Shown piece by piece: positions 39,250-46,981 of a DNA stretch of 64,000 bases. How positions within the stretch are numbered: the first letter of the stretch is position 1; each line of letters begins with the position of its first letter. The notes under the pieces are model-generated. The model saw only the letters and a program-made list of their open reading frames with translations. It searched no databases and was not told the origin of the DNA. The position numbers and the translations under genes are program-made. This stretch comes from a virus: positions 1 to 64,000 of the IMG/VR virus record IMGVR_UViG_3300048011_000285. One strand, given 5' to 3'.

Positions 39250-39690
39250 ATGGAAAATGAAGAACTAGATGAATTAATAAAAACTTATATTTACGAAAGT
39301 CCGGACAAAGAAGTTTCAACATCTGATAGTTGGGTAGATACATCTGATTATCATATTGACACAGTAGATAATACAATAGATTTATCTGGTATTCTGACAA
39401 GTAGTAATACCGGTACTATTACCGGTAATAGTACCGGTACTATTACCCTTAATTCAAACCATATTACAGCAGATACATTTGAAGATTTTAATGATATAAG
39501 TTTAGACGTTAATGGCAAAACACGAAAAATTTCAGAGTTGTTTACTATTGTAGATGCAATTGAGAAACGTCTTGGTGTCTTACAGCCAGATCCGAAACTA
39601 TTAGAAAAATACGAAGTACTTCAAGGATTGTATGAACAATACAAAGCGGCAGAAGCAATGCTATATGAAGATGATACAGAAGAAGAATGA
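39250..39690 (+). CDS. phage protein of unknown function, 146 aa, containing a DNA palindrome
   Basis: An acidic protein. The first half is Ser/Thr/Asp-rich with a repeat-like GTITGNSTGTITLNS, the second half is helical (VDAIEKRLGVLQPDPKLLEK), and it ends in DDTEEE. The helical half recalls short unnamed proteins of T4-like cyanophages. The repeat-like stretch is encoded by a perfect 32-base palindrome at 39408-39439. The leader GAATCATATG is shared with the gene at 39868. Not an acyl carrier protein: no phosphopantetheine-site DSL motif is present. Confidence 0.6.
   Translation: MENEELDELIKTYIYESPDKEVSTSDSWVDTSDYHIDTVDNTIDLSGILTSSNTGTITGNSTGTITLNSNHITADTFEDFNDISLDVNGKTRKISELFTIVDAIEKRLGVLQPDPKLLEKYEVLQGLYEQYKAAEAMLYEDDTEEE
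39408..39439 (+). repeat. perfect 32-bp palindrome
   Basis: The two 16-base halves, the left being TACCGGTACTATTACC, are exact reverse complements centred at 39423/39424. It lies inside the coding sequence of the 146-residue protein and could extrude as a cruciform or bind a dimeric protein. Confidence 0.9.
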
Positions 39691-39818
39691 TACCTGAATT
39701 CGAAATAGTTGATAACTGGGACGAAATGTTTGAGGACTATGAAAAGGTAATACATACAGCTATATCTGATTATTGGAAAAAGATGCTCCAAAAGAGTTTT
39801 AAACACTTGACAAACTGA
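39687..39818 (+). CDS. small protein, 43 aa
   Basis: The start overlaps the previous stop (ATGA), so it is coupled. The product contains DNWDEMFEDYEK, nearly the same as NWKEMFEDYDK at the end of the 2OG-oxygenase-like protein at 38468. The match extends to DNA and to the promoter that follows, so one is probably a duplicated copy of the other's 3' end. The rest (IHTAISDYWKKMLQKSFK) is helical. Function unknown. Confidence 0.5.
   Translation: MIPEFEIVDNWDEMFEDYEKVIHTAISDYWKKMLQKSFKHLTN
39723..39742 (+). repeat. 20-bp direct repeat, copy 2
   Basis: Exact copy of 39122-39141, 601 bases away, in the 43-residue ORF and followed 64 bases later by another TTGACA promoter. Confidence 0.85.
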
Positions 39819-39835
39819 AACGCAGATGCTATATT
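39807..39835 (+). promoter_or_regulatory. sigma70-type promoter
   Basis: TTGACA (39807-39812), 17 bases, TATATT (39830-39835). Drives the VWA/metallopeptidase gene at 39868. Confidence 0.8.
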
Positions 39836-39867
39836 ATTAGAGTAAGTTAGACAAAAAGGCGAATCAT

Positions 39868-41205
39868 ATGCAAATCGAACCTAAGAAAATTGTAACAGAA
39901 GACGATTTTAACTCTGTGCTAGATGATCTACTCAAAGAAAATGGTATCGAGGTTGATGAAAATTCAGAAGAGCCTGTAGTATTCGAATACACTGATCAAG
40001 AAGTTAAAGAAATGATTGTATCAGGTCGTGTTCGCATGTTGATTAAGCATCCGTTTTTCGGTACTCTCGCTACACGACTGAAACTAGTCGAAGCTGAGTG
40101 GTGTCCTACTGCCGCAGTTGATGGTAAACACTTCTATTATAACTGTGATTTCTTTCGCACACTAACTAGTGAAGAAATTGACTTTGTTGTAGGCCATGAA
40201 GTATTTCATTGTGTATATGAACACTGTGGTGAAAATGGTCGTCTGATGGATTATAAAGATGAAAATCGTGATCCTAAGCTATGGAATATTGCTGCTGATT
40301 ATAAAGTTAATCAAGGTTGTGTAGAAGCTAAAATCGGTACAATGCCTAAGATGGCATTGTTTGATCGTAAGTATTACAAATCATACACTGAAGAGATTTA
40401 TGCTGATCTATTTCAACAGAAAAAAGATGGGAAAGACTTTAGCGGCACTGAAACGCTTGATGAACATATGTTCGGAGATGGTGAAGGTTCTGATAAAGAC
40501 GGCAAGAATGATCCTACTGGTCGTAAAGCACCTATCAAAATTTCTAAGGAAGAAGCAAAAGCTATCAAGGATCAGATGAAACAAGCTGTTCTGCAAGCTG
40601 CACAATCATCGGGTGCAGGCAATCTGCCGGGTGATATCAAACGTATCATCAAAGATATGACAGAACCAAAGATGGATTGGCGTGAGCATTTGAACCTAGC
40701 AGTTCAATCATCACTCAAATCTGACTTCACATGGATGCGCCAATCTCGCAAGTCACGTTCACTTGGTATCTATCTACCGGGGACTGACAACGACTATCAA
40801 GTTGACGCTGCGATTGGTATTGATGTTTCGGGCTCTATCTCACACGATATGATACGTGATTTTATGGGAGAAATCTCAGGCATCATGGATCAGTTTCAAG
40901 ATTTTCGTTTGCGTGTATGGACTTTCGATACTCAAGTGTATACAGAATCATACAAAGAATTCACCCCTATGAATGCTGATGAAATCAAAGATTATGAAAT
41001 CATTGGTTGTGGCGGCACTGATTTTGAATGTAACTACAACTTCATGGAAGAAAACGATATTGTTCCTGACAAATTCATTATGTTTACAGATGGTTATCCG
41101 TTTGGTTCATGGGGCAATGAAGCATACTGTGATTCACTATTCGTAATTCATGGATCAAATCATATCATCCCACCGTTCGGTGACCATACATACTACTCTA
41201 ACTAA
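39868..41205 (+). CDS. VWA-domain protein with metallopeptidase-like domain (DUF2201 type)
   Basis: The N-terminal domain has VVGHEVFHCVYEHCGENG, an HExxH zinc-peptidase-like helix with an extra His (about 112-120). The C-terminal VWA domain starts DAAIGIDVSGSISHDMIRDF with the MIDAS motif DxSxS and has IGCGGTDFE and MFTDGYPFG. This two-part layout is the predicted metallopeptidase/VWA family often paired with MoxR ATPases. The MoxR gene at 31287 is its likely partner. The target complex is unknown. Leader GGCGAATCAT before the ATG, promoter at 39807. Confidence 0.85.
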   Translation: MQIEPKKIVTEDDFNSVLDDLLKENGIEVDENSEEPVVFEYTDQEVKEMIVSGRVRMLIKHPFFGTLATRLKLVEAEWCPTAAVDGKHFYYNCDFFRTLTSEEIDFVVGHEVFHCVYEHCGENGRLMDYKDENRDPKLWNIAADYKVNQGCVEAKIGTMPKMALFDRKYYKSYTEEIYADLFQQKKDGKDFSGTETLDEHMFGDGEGSDKDGKNDPTGRKAPIKISKEEAKAIKDQMKQAVLQAAQSSGAGNLPGDIKRIIKDMTEPKMDWREHLNLAVQSSLKSDFTWMRQSRKSRSLGIYLPGTDNDYQVDAAIGIDVSGSISHDMIRDFMGEISGIMDQFQDFRLRVWTFDTQVYTESYKEFTPMNADEIKDYEIIGCGGTDFECNYNFMEENDIVPDKFIMFTDGYPFGSWGNEAYCDSLFVIHGSNHIIPPFGDHTYYSN

Positions 41206-41208
41206 AAG

Positions 41209-41216
41209 TATAAATA
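41209..41216 (+). promoter_or_regulatory. T4-type late promoter octamer
   Basis: A perfect TATAAATA ending 5 bases before the ATG at 41222, so the late transcript would start at or next to the start codon. Confidence 0.7.
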
Positions 41217-41221
41217 TCACT

Positions 41222-41761
41222 ATGAGCGATACACTACTCTTGAATGCCGACGGGGCGCCTTTGAGCATCACTCCACTTTCAACCCTCACGTGGCAAGAAA
41301 GTATCAAACTTATCTGGCTAGATAAAATAAATGTCCTAGAATGGCATGAAGATTGGGAGGTTCGATCTCCCAATCATACTTTGCTTGTACCAGCAGTCAT
41401 ATCAGTACGCGACTATGTTAAGAGTGCAGGTGACGTTAATTTCTCTCGTAAGAATATCTTTATAAGAGATAATCACAAATGTCAGTACTGCTTAGAGACA
41501 TTCAAAACATCGGAACTTACCCTAGACCACGTTATTCCTAGATCCAGAGGTGGAAAAACAAGTTGGACAAACATCGTAAGTGCATGTAAAAAATGTAATC
41601 ATGCAAAAGCAAACAGAATGGATATTCGACCAGTAAGGATGCCGAAACAACCTAATCTTTATCAGATGATCGGAAATAAGAATTTTACACTATCAATTAG
41701 ATATGAAATCTGGCTTAAATACCTTAACTGGCCAGAAGAATTTGTTCGCAGAGTAGCATAA
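41222..41761 (+). CDS. HNH endonuclease
   Basis: The start ATG 41222 gives the family-typical opening LLLNADGAPLSITPLSTLTW; the longer in-frame version would overlap the VWA gene. The HNH core is HKCQYCLETF, LTLDHVIPRSRGG, TSWTNIVSACKKCNHAKANR, with two CxxC zinc pairs. Phage HNH proteins of this form act as nicking enzymes, in packaging, or as mobile endonucleases; it is not inserted in another gene, so it is not obviously a homing enzyme. Late octamer at 41209; there is no Shine-Dalgarno. Confidence 0.92.
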   Translation: MSDTLLLNADGAPLSITPLSTLTWQESIKLIWLDKINVLEWHEDWEVRSPNHTLLVPAVISVRDYVKSAGDVNFSRKNIFIRDNHKCQYCLETFKTSELTLDHVIPRSRGGKTSWTNIVSACKKCNHAKANRMDIRPVRMPKQPNLYQMIGNKNFTLSIRYEIWLKYLNWPEEFVRRVA

Positions 41762-41774
41762 CAACAAAAAAGTG

Positions 41775-41803
41775 TTGACAATCACAAAATAATTTAGTAT
41801 AAT
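41775..41803 (+). promoter_or_regulatory. sigma70-type promoter
   Basis: TTGACA (41775-41780), a 17-base spacer, perfect TATAAT (41798-41803). It drives the operon 41876-44727 that ends with DHFR and thymidylate synthase. Confidence 0.85.
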
Positions 41804-41875
41804 AGTATTATGATTAGATATGTTCTATTCATATTATATATAATTAAATGACATCAACCTATAGGAGAATATAAA

Positions 41876-42115
41876 ATGTCAGAAGAAACTCAAGTAGAAG
41901 CACAAGCTGAAGCTCCAGCAGTAACAGTTAATGATTTGGCTAACGTATATGCAGTAATCGATCTTGCATCAAAGCGTGGTGCATTTCAAGCTGGTGAACT
42001 TTCAGCAGTAGGCGCAGTTGCTAATAAAATCAAATCATTTATTGATTTTGTACAAGCACAACAGGCAGAGCAGGCAGAGGGCGAAGCACCAGCAGAAGCT
42101 CCTGCAGAAGGTTAA
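41876..42115 (+). CDS. conserved-type phage protein, 79 aa, Ala/Glu-rich
   Basis: A central helical domain (VNDLANVYAVIDLASKRGAF ... VANKIKSFIDFVQ) is flanked by low-complexity Ala/Glu/Pro tails. I recall short proteins of this form in T4-like cyanophages. Shine-Dalgarno TAGGAGA. First gene behind the promoter at 41775; the next gene starts 3 bases after the stop. Unknown function. Confidence 0.65.
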   Translation: MSEETQVEAQAEAPAVTVNDLANVYAVIDLASKRGAFQAGELSAVGAVANKIKSFIDFVQAQQAEQAEGEAPAEAPAEG

Positions 42116-42118
42116 GTA

Positions 42119-42757
42119 ATGGCTTTTCTAAAACATGTCGGTAGACACGAAGGTACCGGACAACGTTTGAGTGTTGTCTTCCTTCAGCTACCAGATGATA
42201 AAGAAAACGCACTTGTTGTGTATAGTGATTCATTACCGGATCGATACCATGATGATTTCATGCAGGCGGTAGAATCACCAGAAGGACAAGCATCAGCAAA
42301 CTTGTATGAAGTACTGGGTCGTAAAGTATTCTGGCATGGTACTACTATGTTAGAGACATTACACAAAGAAGGACATTTAGTAAAGATTCCAACAGGGTCA
42401 ATTATCATGACACCTAACTCTAATACTAATGTTCCGCTAAATGATATTCTTGCACAAATGGATACCGATGAAATCGAAATCCCAGCAACGAATGATACAA
42501 CACAAACTCCAGCAGATTCACAAGTTGATGCAAATGTAGCAGAATCGCAACAAGACGAGAACAAAGCTATTGCACAAAATCTTATGATTCAAGCAAATCT
42601 TCTACAACAAGATGCAGATGCAAAACGTAAGGAAGCATACACATATGATCCTTCGCTTGCACCAAAGACAGAAGCAAAGCCGAAAGTACGTGTTACTAAA
42701 GCTAAAACATCAGACGCACCAAAGAAGCGTGGTCGTCCGAAGAAGTCTGAGGCGTAA
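42119..42757 (+). CDS. phage protein with C-terminal AT-hook, 212 aa
   Basis: Residues 1-100 form a globular domain (LKHVGRHEGTGQRLSVVFLQ ... GRKVFWHGTTMLETLHKEG). The middle is Gln/Asp-rich and helical. The C-terminus is basic with KKRGRPKKSE, a classical AT-hook that binds the minor groove of AT-rich DNA, fitting this AT-rich genome. Similar proteins occur, unnamed, in T4-like marine phages. It directly abuts the next gene. Role in DNA organisation or regulation is inferred from the hook only. Confidence 0.65.
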   Translation: MAFLKHVGRHEGTGQRLSVVFLQLPDDKENALVVYSDSLPDRYHDDFMQAVESPEGQASANLYEVLGRKVFWHGTTMLETLHKEGHLVKIPTGSIIMTPNSNTNVPLNDILAQMDTDEIEIPATNDTTQTPADSQVDANVAESQQDENKAIAQNLMIQANLLQQDADAKRKEAYTYDPSLAPKTEAKPKVRVTKAKTSDAPKKRGRPKKSEA

Positions 42758-43030
42758 ATGTCAATAAAGCGTAATAGTATACTAGATCGTATTAAGCAGG
42801 AACGTGAACGTCAAGTTGATATTCCTGGTAGCGAATTCGATGCAAACAACTCTCCGAATGATTGGATTGCGATTGCAACTTATTATCTTGCGCAAGAGAC
42901 TAGACGTGCTACTATGCTTGAAGCACCAAGTTCGTATGATTTCGAAAAAGAACTAATCAAGGCGGCGGCAGTTATTGTCGCCGCTCTTGAACATACAGAA
43001 GTAATGAAAGACAACGATGGGTTATCGTAA
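42758..43030 (+). CDS. conserved-type phage protein, 90 aa
   Basis: Helical; ILDRIKQERERQVDIPGSEF and NDWIAIATYYLAQETRRA with FEKELIKAAAVIVAALEHTE. This pattern is common in small phage proteins of unknown function. The ATG follows the previous stop with no gap, and the stop overlaps the next start by one base (TAATG). No catalytic motif is certain. Confidence 0.6.
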   Translation: MSIKRNSILDRIKQERERQVDIPGSEFDANNSPNDWIAIATYYLAQETRRATMLEAPSSYDFEKELIKAAAVIVAALEHTEVMKDNDGLS

Positions 43031-43347
43031 TGGAATTTGATAGAGACGGTGAGTTTGATAGACTAATGGAAGAAATCTTCCCTATGAGTATCCCAGCACA
43101 GTTTGTTAAGTCAATCATTGTTAAGATGAAAAATGGTCAAGACATTGAGCTAACTGGAGATGAACTACTGCATCCACTGCCGATGGCAGAGAATATGGGG
43201 TGGGATAAACTTGCATCACACTTCGAACAAATTGATGATATCGAAGTACAAATTGATGTAGATGGTATCAAAGAAAGTGTAGTTACAAACGTACAAACTA
43301 TTCTTTCAAATCATTTCAATGATGAATCGGGGAAAACAATTGGTTAG
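43030..43347 (+). CDS. conserved-type phage protein, 105 aa
   Basis: An acidic protein with MSIPAQFVKSIIVKMKNGQD and a beta/alpha pattern; I recall relatives among unnamed T4-like cyanophage proteins. It overlaps the previous gene by one base and DHFR by up to 29 bases, so it belongs to the nucleotide-metabolism operon. No enzyme motif seen. Confidence 0.6.
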   Translation: MEFDRDGEFDRLMEEIFPMSIPAQFVKSIIVKMKNGQDIELTGDELLHPLPMAENMGWDKLASHFEQIDDIEVQIDVDGIKESVVTNVQTILSNHFNDESGKTIG

Positions 43348-43855
43348 TATGATTTTTGCCTGTGATAAAGCAGGGGGCATTGGTTTTAAAAACGGTCTTC
43401 CTTGGCCTCATATATCAGAAGATTTACAACATTTTAAACATATAACTGAAGACAACGTAGTAGTTATGGGTAGCAATACTTGGAACAGTCTTGGTGGTCT
43501 AGCACCACTTAAAGGTCGTATTAACTATGTGATTACTGCGAATGACTTGTCAAATTTCACAGGAGCTTTTGACTGCTATAACTATACACAGTACTCAATG
43601 GAAAACATTATTACTGCAATTGATTTTAGGCATCCAGGTAAGGAAACTATTATCATTGGCGGTAAGAAAATTTATGATGAAGCATACAAATATTGTAGTA
43701 CAATATACATGACAAGGATTATGGATACATATAAATGTGATACAGTAGTAGATGTTGATATGTATCTAGATAATTTTGCATGTCGTTCTACACGTGCCGA
43801 GATAGGTAATCAGCATAAACCATCCATTTCAATTGAACGTTGGGAAAGAACATGA
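43319..43855 (+). CDS. dihydrofolate reductase
   Basis: Residues from SMIFACDKAGGIGFKNGLPW onward match DHFR: the Trp after GLP, HFKHITEDNVVVMGSNTWNS, and TIIIGGKKIYDEAYKY are the NADPH and folate contacts. It regenerates tetrahydrofolate consumed by thymidylate synthase, whose gene overlaps by 4 bases. The start is uncertain: ATG 43319 gives a large overlap, while GGGG at 43329-43332 favours TTG at 43340. FolE upstream could also feed folate synthesis. Confidence 0.93.
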   Translation: MMNRGKQLVSMIFACDKAGGIGFKNGLPWPHISEDLQHFKHITEDNVVVMGSNTWNSLGGLAPLKGRINYVITANDLSNFTGAFDCYNYTQYSMENIITAIDFRHPGKETIIIGGKKIYDEAYKYCSTIYMTRIMDTYKCDTVVDVDMYLDNFACRSTRAEIGNQHKPSISIERWERT

Positions 43856-44727
43856 GTAGTCACAACTGGAACGAAGATATGTACCTAGACTTATTGCACA
43901 CTGTGTTACATACAGGTGAGCAACGAGGACAAGAACGTACAGGAGTTGGTACACGGGCACGATTTATGTCATGGTTAGATTTTGACTTGCGCCTTGGGTT
44001 TCCGCTACTAACAACTAAGAAAGTAGCTTTCAAAAGTGTACTAAGTGAACTTCTATGGTTTATCGAAGGTTCACAGAATGAACGTAGACTAGCAGAAATT
44101 CATTACGGCAAACCGCGTACTGAATTGAGAGACAAGAAAACTATTTGGACTGCTAATGCAGACAACCAAGGTAAAGCACTTGGTCATTACAACAGTGAAG
44201 ATAATAAAGACTTAGGTCCCGTCTATGGTGTACAATGGCGCAACTGGAACGGAGTAGATCAATTAGCTAATCTCATTGAAGGGATTAAAAATGATCCTCA
44301 GGGACGTAGACATATTTTAAGTGCTTGGAATGTATCTGACTTAGATCAGATGGCTCTGCCACCGTGTCATACTATGTCACAGTTTTATGTGAATAACGAA
44401 GGTGAACTAAGCTGTAATCTATATCAACGTAGTGCAGACTTGTTCTTAGGTGTTCCATTTAACATTGCAAGCTATGCTCTATTAACACATATGATTGCAC
44501 ACGTTTGCGGATTGAAAGTTGGGGATTACTATCACACTATTGGTGATGGTCACATCTATAATAATCACGTAGATGCAGTTAACGAACAACTAACACGTGA
44601 AGCTACGAAGTTTCCTAAACTAAAGATTATCGGTGAGCATAAATCTATTGATGATTTTACTATGGATAGTTTCGAGATTGTGGGTTACGATCCACTTCCA
44701 TTCATTAAAGCGCCAATGGCAATCTAA
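43852..44727 (+). CDS. thyA: thymidylate synthase (ThyA type)
   Basis: The start 43852 overlaps the DHFR stop (ATGA). The 291-residue enzyme has GPVYGVQWRNW, PQGRRHILSAWNVSDLDQM, ALPPCHTMSQFYV with the catalytic cysteine, QRSADLFLGVPFNIASYALL and DGHIYNNHVDAV, the full ThyA signature set. It methylates dUMP to dTMP with methylene-tetrahydrofolate, serving phage DNA synthesis. It ends one base before the convergent minus-strand operon; no hairpin terminator is seen between them. Confidence 0.97.
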   Translation: MSSHNWNEDMYLDLLHTVLHTGEQRGQERTGVGTRARFMSWLDFDLRLGFPLLTTKKVAFKSVLSELLWFIEGSQNERRLAEIHYGKPRTELRDKKTIWTANADNQGKALGHYNSEDNKDLGPVYGVQWRNWNGVDQLANLIEGIKNDPQGRRHILSAWNVSDLDQMALPPCHTMSQFYVNNEGELSCNLYQRSADLFLGVPFNIASYALLTHMIAHVCGLKVGDYYHTIGDGHIYNNHVDAVNEQLTREATKFPKLKIIGEHKSIDDFTMDSFEIVGYDPLPFIKAPMAI

Positions 44728-44728
44728 T

Positions 44729-45784
44729 TTATTCTACTAAATTTAGACCGTCTATAACATCCCCATCAATGACCATATCAACAGGATGTTTTTCACCATA
44801 GAATTCATTCTGTTCCCAACACTGGTCTTCTTCATTCCAATCAAACCAAGGGCTAACTGCTAATACGTAGTTAGTCCTTTTGTATCCTGGCATTGGCTTT
44901 GCTACATATGGACGATGCGTCACATATGTATCCCAAACATACCAATTTCCGGGAGTAAATGACTTTGTTCCATAATCTTCAATTTCGATACCATATGCAT
45001 TCTCTGGATTATCAAGTGCTAAATTTATACGAAGTTCGTAAAACCAGCTTTCATCTCTGTGCCATAGGAATTTGTTTGCAGTCTCTTGTGTTGCTTTATC
45101 ATCGATGCCTTTAATCTGCGCAATGCGACTACGCACCGGAGAGGACTTAATTCTGTCCCTGAGTGTGCCTAAATATTCATGCCCAGAACATTCACTCCAA
45201 TTTCTAAATCCCCATGTGTCTGGGTACGTGTCTTTGTTGATGCGTTCGCCCACGTCTTTTCTATCTTCATGCGTAGATAAAAGTTCATTTAGTACAGTAT
45301 CATCAATTATACCATGTTGATGTAAATATCTAAACCCATGATGCATCCCAAACTCCTGGGTCTCACTCCACAAGTCTTTATCTAGACGTTTTTCCATAAT
45401 CTTTTCAAATAATGAAAAGTTCTTCATAAACAGTTCATCTGGAATGTTATTTCTAGGATACCCTAATGTCTGTGCATTCTTTGGAATATTGTCATATCTA
45501 TATGTAGGATTAGTCACCAAACTCAATCCACCATAGTTAGAACTTCTAGCAAATTTACCTTGATATATGTTTAGAAACCCATACCAACCATACTTTACGA
45601 ATGCGTCTTCGATACTATCTCTTAGCGTGTCCACATCTAATTTCGTATCTTCAAATTCGAACAATACACCTTCTTTGCTTGGTTTCATTGTTTTAGCATA
45701 TTTGTCAGTATCCAGAGTTTCTGCAATCCAGGCATGGACTGCTTTTCTATCTGGACAATCTTTTATGTAAAATCTTTTCTTCAT
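44729..45784 (-). CDS. 2OG/Fe(II) oxygenase-like protein, 351 aa
   Basis: The C-terminal half has a jelly-roll pattern with the iron ligands: KFLWHRDESWFYELRINLAL (HxD), then DTYVTHRPYVAK (distal His) and YKRTNYVLAVSPWF (Arg that would bind 2-oxoglutarate). The N-terminal 170 residues are unrecognised. It overlaps the radical SAM gene at 45781 by 4 bases (ATGA) and is the last gene of the long minus-strand operon. Hydroxylation of a product made by the radical SAM enzymes is an inference from position. Confidence 0.65.
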   Translation of the reverse strand: MKKRFYIKDCPDRKAVHAWIAETLDTDKYAKTMKPSKEGVLFEFEDTKLDVDTLRDSIEDAFVKYGWYGFLNIYQGKFARSSNYGGLSLVTNPTYRYDNIPKNAQTLGYPRNNIPDELFMKNFSLFEKIMEKRLDKDLWSETQEFGMHHGFRYLHQHGIIDDTVLNELLSTHEDRKDVGERINKDTYPDTWGFRNWSECSGHEYLGTLRDRIKSSPVRSRIAQIKGIDDKATQETANKFLWHRDESWFYELRINLALDNPENAYGIEIEDYGTKSFTPGNWYVWDTYVTHRPYVAKPMPGYKRTNYVLAVSPWFDWNEEDQCWEQNEFYGEKHPVDMVIDGDVIDGLNLVE

Positions 45785-46956
45785 TTTTTATAACTCACAT
45801 CTCCGGGATAGATAGGAACCATTGCGCCGGGCGCACGTTTTGGAATTTTACTATCTGCACTGGATACGCAACTGTCACTGATACATACCTTAGGTGCATC
45901 GAATAGTTTAAACCCACTCTCAATATACCCTAGAGGCTCGTCAGAACAACTGTAAGAGCGTTTGATAGACCCATCAGGTTCACGTATGATGATACCCTTA
46001 AATCCACTAGTACAATCCCAACCTTTAAACTTGTTAAAGTTAAACGCATTAAAGCGTTCTGCTTGGTCCATGTAGTACTTGTCGCCTTTACTATCTTCGA
46101 ACTCAACTTGCATGATAGGTGGGACGTTCTTATCATCGCCGTTAATCATATCCATCTTATACATAGAACCTGTACGCGGCTTTGGACGCATTGCTTTAAT
46201 AGTATTCGCTTTTTCAATAGTATCAGTGTACGCACGTTGTGGCATACCATTCTGCATCATCTTTAGTTGTTCGTCTGTATATCCGTCTACAACACGTGAT
46301 GCAGTAGGATCTGACTGTGGTTTTAGAGTAACATTGATTCCACGTTTGTGAAAGTACATTGCGTTATCCCAATCTCTATCAAACCAGTCTGGTACAAGAA
46401 CCATATTAATTGTTACTTGCACATCATGTTCCATACAGAATAAAAGTTTGTCAGCGAATTCTTCTTGCTTTGCATACTCACTGTGAAATGATGCAGTAAT
46501 ACTAGCACGATGAAATTTTGCAACAATGTCACAATATTTCTGAAACCAATCCATTTTACGTGCCATATTTGTTGTCATATGCACAGAGGTATAATTAGTG
46601 TTATCAACATCATCAGCCAAATGCTGCAAAATATCCAGATATCCTGGATGAAAAGTAGGCTCACCGCCAGAAAGACTAAAATGAAAACTATTAAAACTGT
46701 TATCACGTGCTTGCCTCTTAATTTCATCTATAGTTGCTAGACACAATTCTGTTGGTCTATGATCTTTTCTATCGCTTCTGGCATAAGGCCAGCAGTACGA
46801 ACACTTGTAGTTACAGAAACGTCCTAATAACCAAGACACTGAAAACAAGTCTCTGTATAAAAGTGTTCGTTGACCTACCTTGACGATATCATCATACGGT
46901 GTTGCGGTAAAATCATACTGCGACCAATAGTCTGCGTCTTTTTTAATATCTGTCAT
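45781..46956 (-). CDS. radical SAM protein, 391 aa
   Basis: The motif C48-x3-C52-x2-C55 lies in WLLGRFCNYKCSYCWPYARS, with LSGGEPTF as SAM motif and HMTTNMARKMDWF further on. The C-terminal quarter carries GWDCTSGFKGIIIREPDGSI, then SYSCSDEP and CISDSCVS, a cysteine spacing typical of SPASM/twitch auxiliary clusters. It is related in layout to the enzyme at 54233. A late octamer on the same strand lies at 46983. Substrate unknown. Confidence 0.9.
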   Translation of the reverse strand: MTDIKKDADYWSQYDFTATPYDDIVKVGQRTLLYRDLFSVSWLLGRFCNYKCSYCWPYARSDRKDHRPTELCLATIDEIKRQARDNSFNSFHFSLSGGEPTFHPGYLDILQHLADDVDNTNYTSVHMTTNMARKMDWFQKYCDIVAKFHRASITASFHSEYAKQEEFADKLLFCMEHDVQVTINMVLVPDWFDRDWDNAMYFHKRGINVTLKPQSDPTASRVVDGYTDEQLKMMQNGMPQRAYTDTIEKANTIKAMRPKPRTGSMYKMDMINGDDKNVPPIMQVEFEDSKGDKYYMDQAERFNAFNFNKFKGWDCTSGFKGIIIREPDGSIKRSYSCSDEPLGYIESGFKLFDAPKVCISDSCVSSADSKIPKRAPGAMVPIYPGDVSYKK

Positions 46957-46981
46957 TTTTATCTCTTTATTAAGTACATAC

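Noticed and set aside
39250-39690. Possible acyl carrier protein for the ketosynthase cluster
   Set aside because: The size is right but there is no DSL-type phosphopantetheine site, and the Ser/Thr-rich repeat region does not fit the ACP fold.
41811-41852. Thirteen-codon ORF (MIRYVLFILYIIK) just after the promoter at 41775
   Set aside because: Very short, no ribosome binding site, and nothing to distinguish it from chance in the leader of the 41876 gene.
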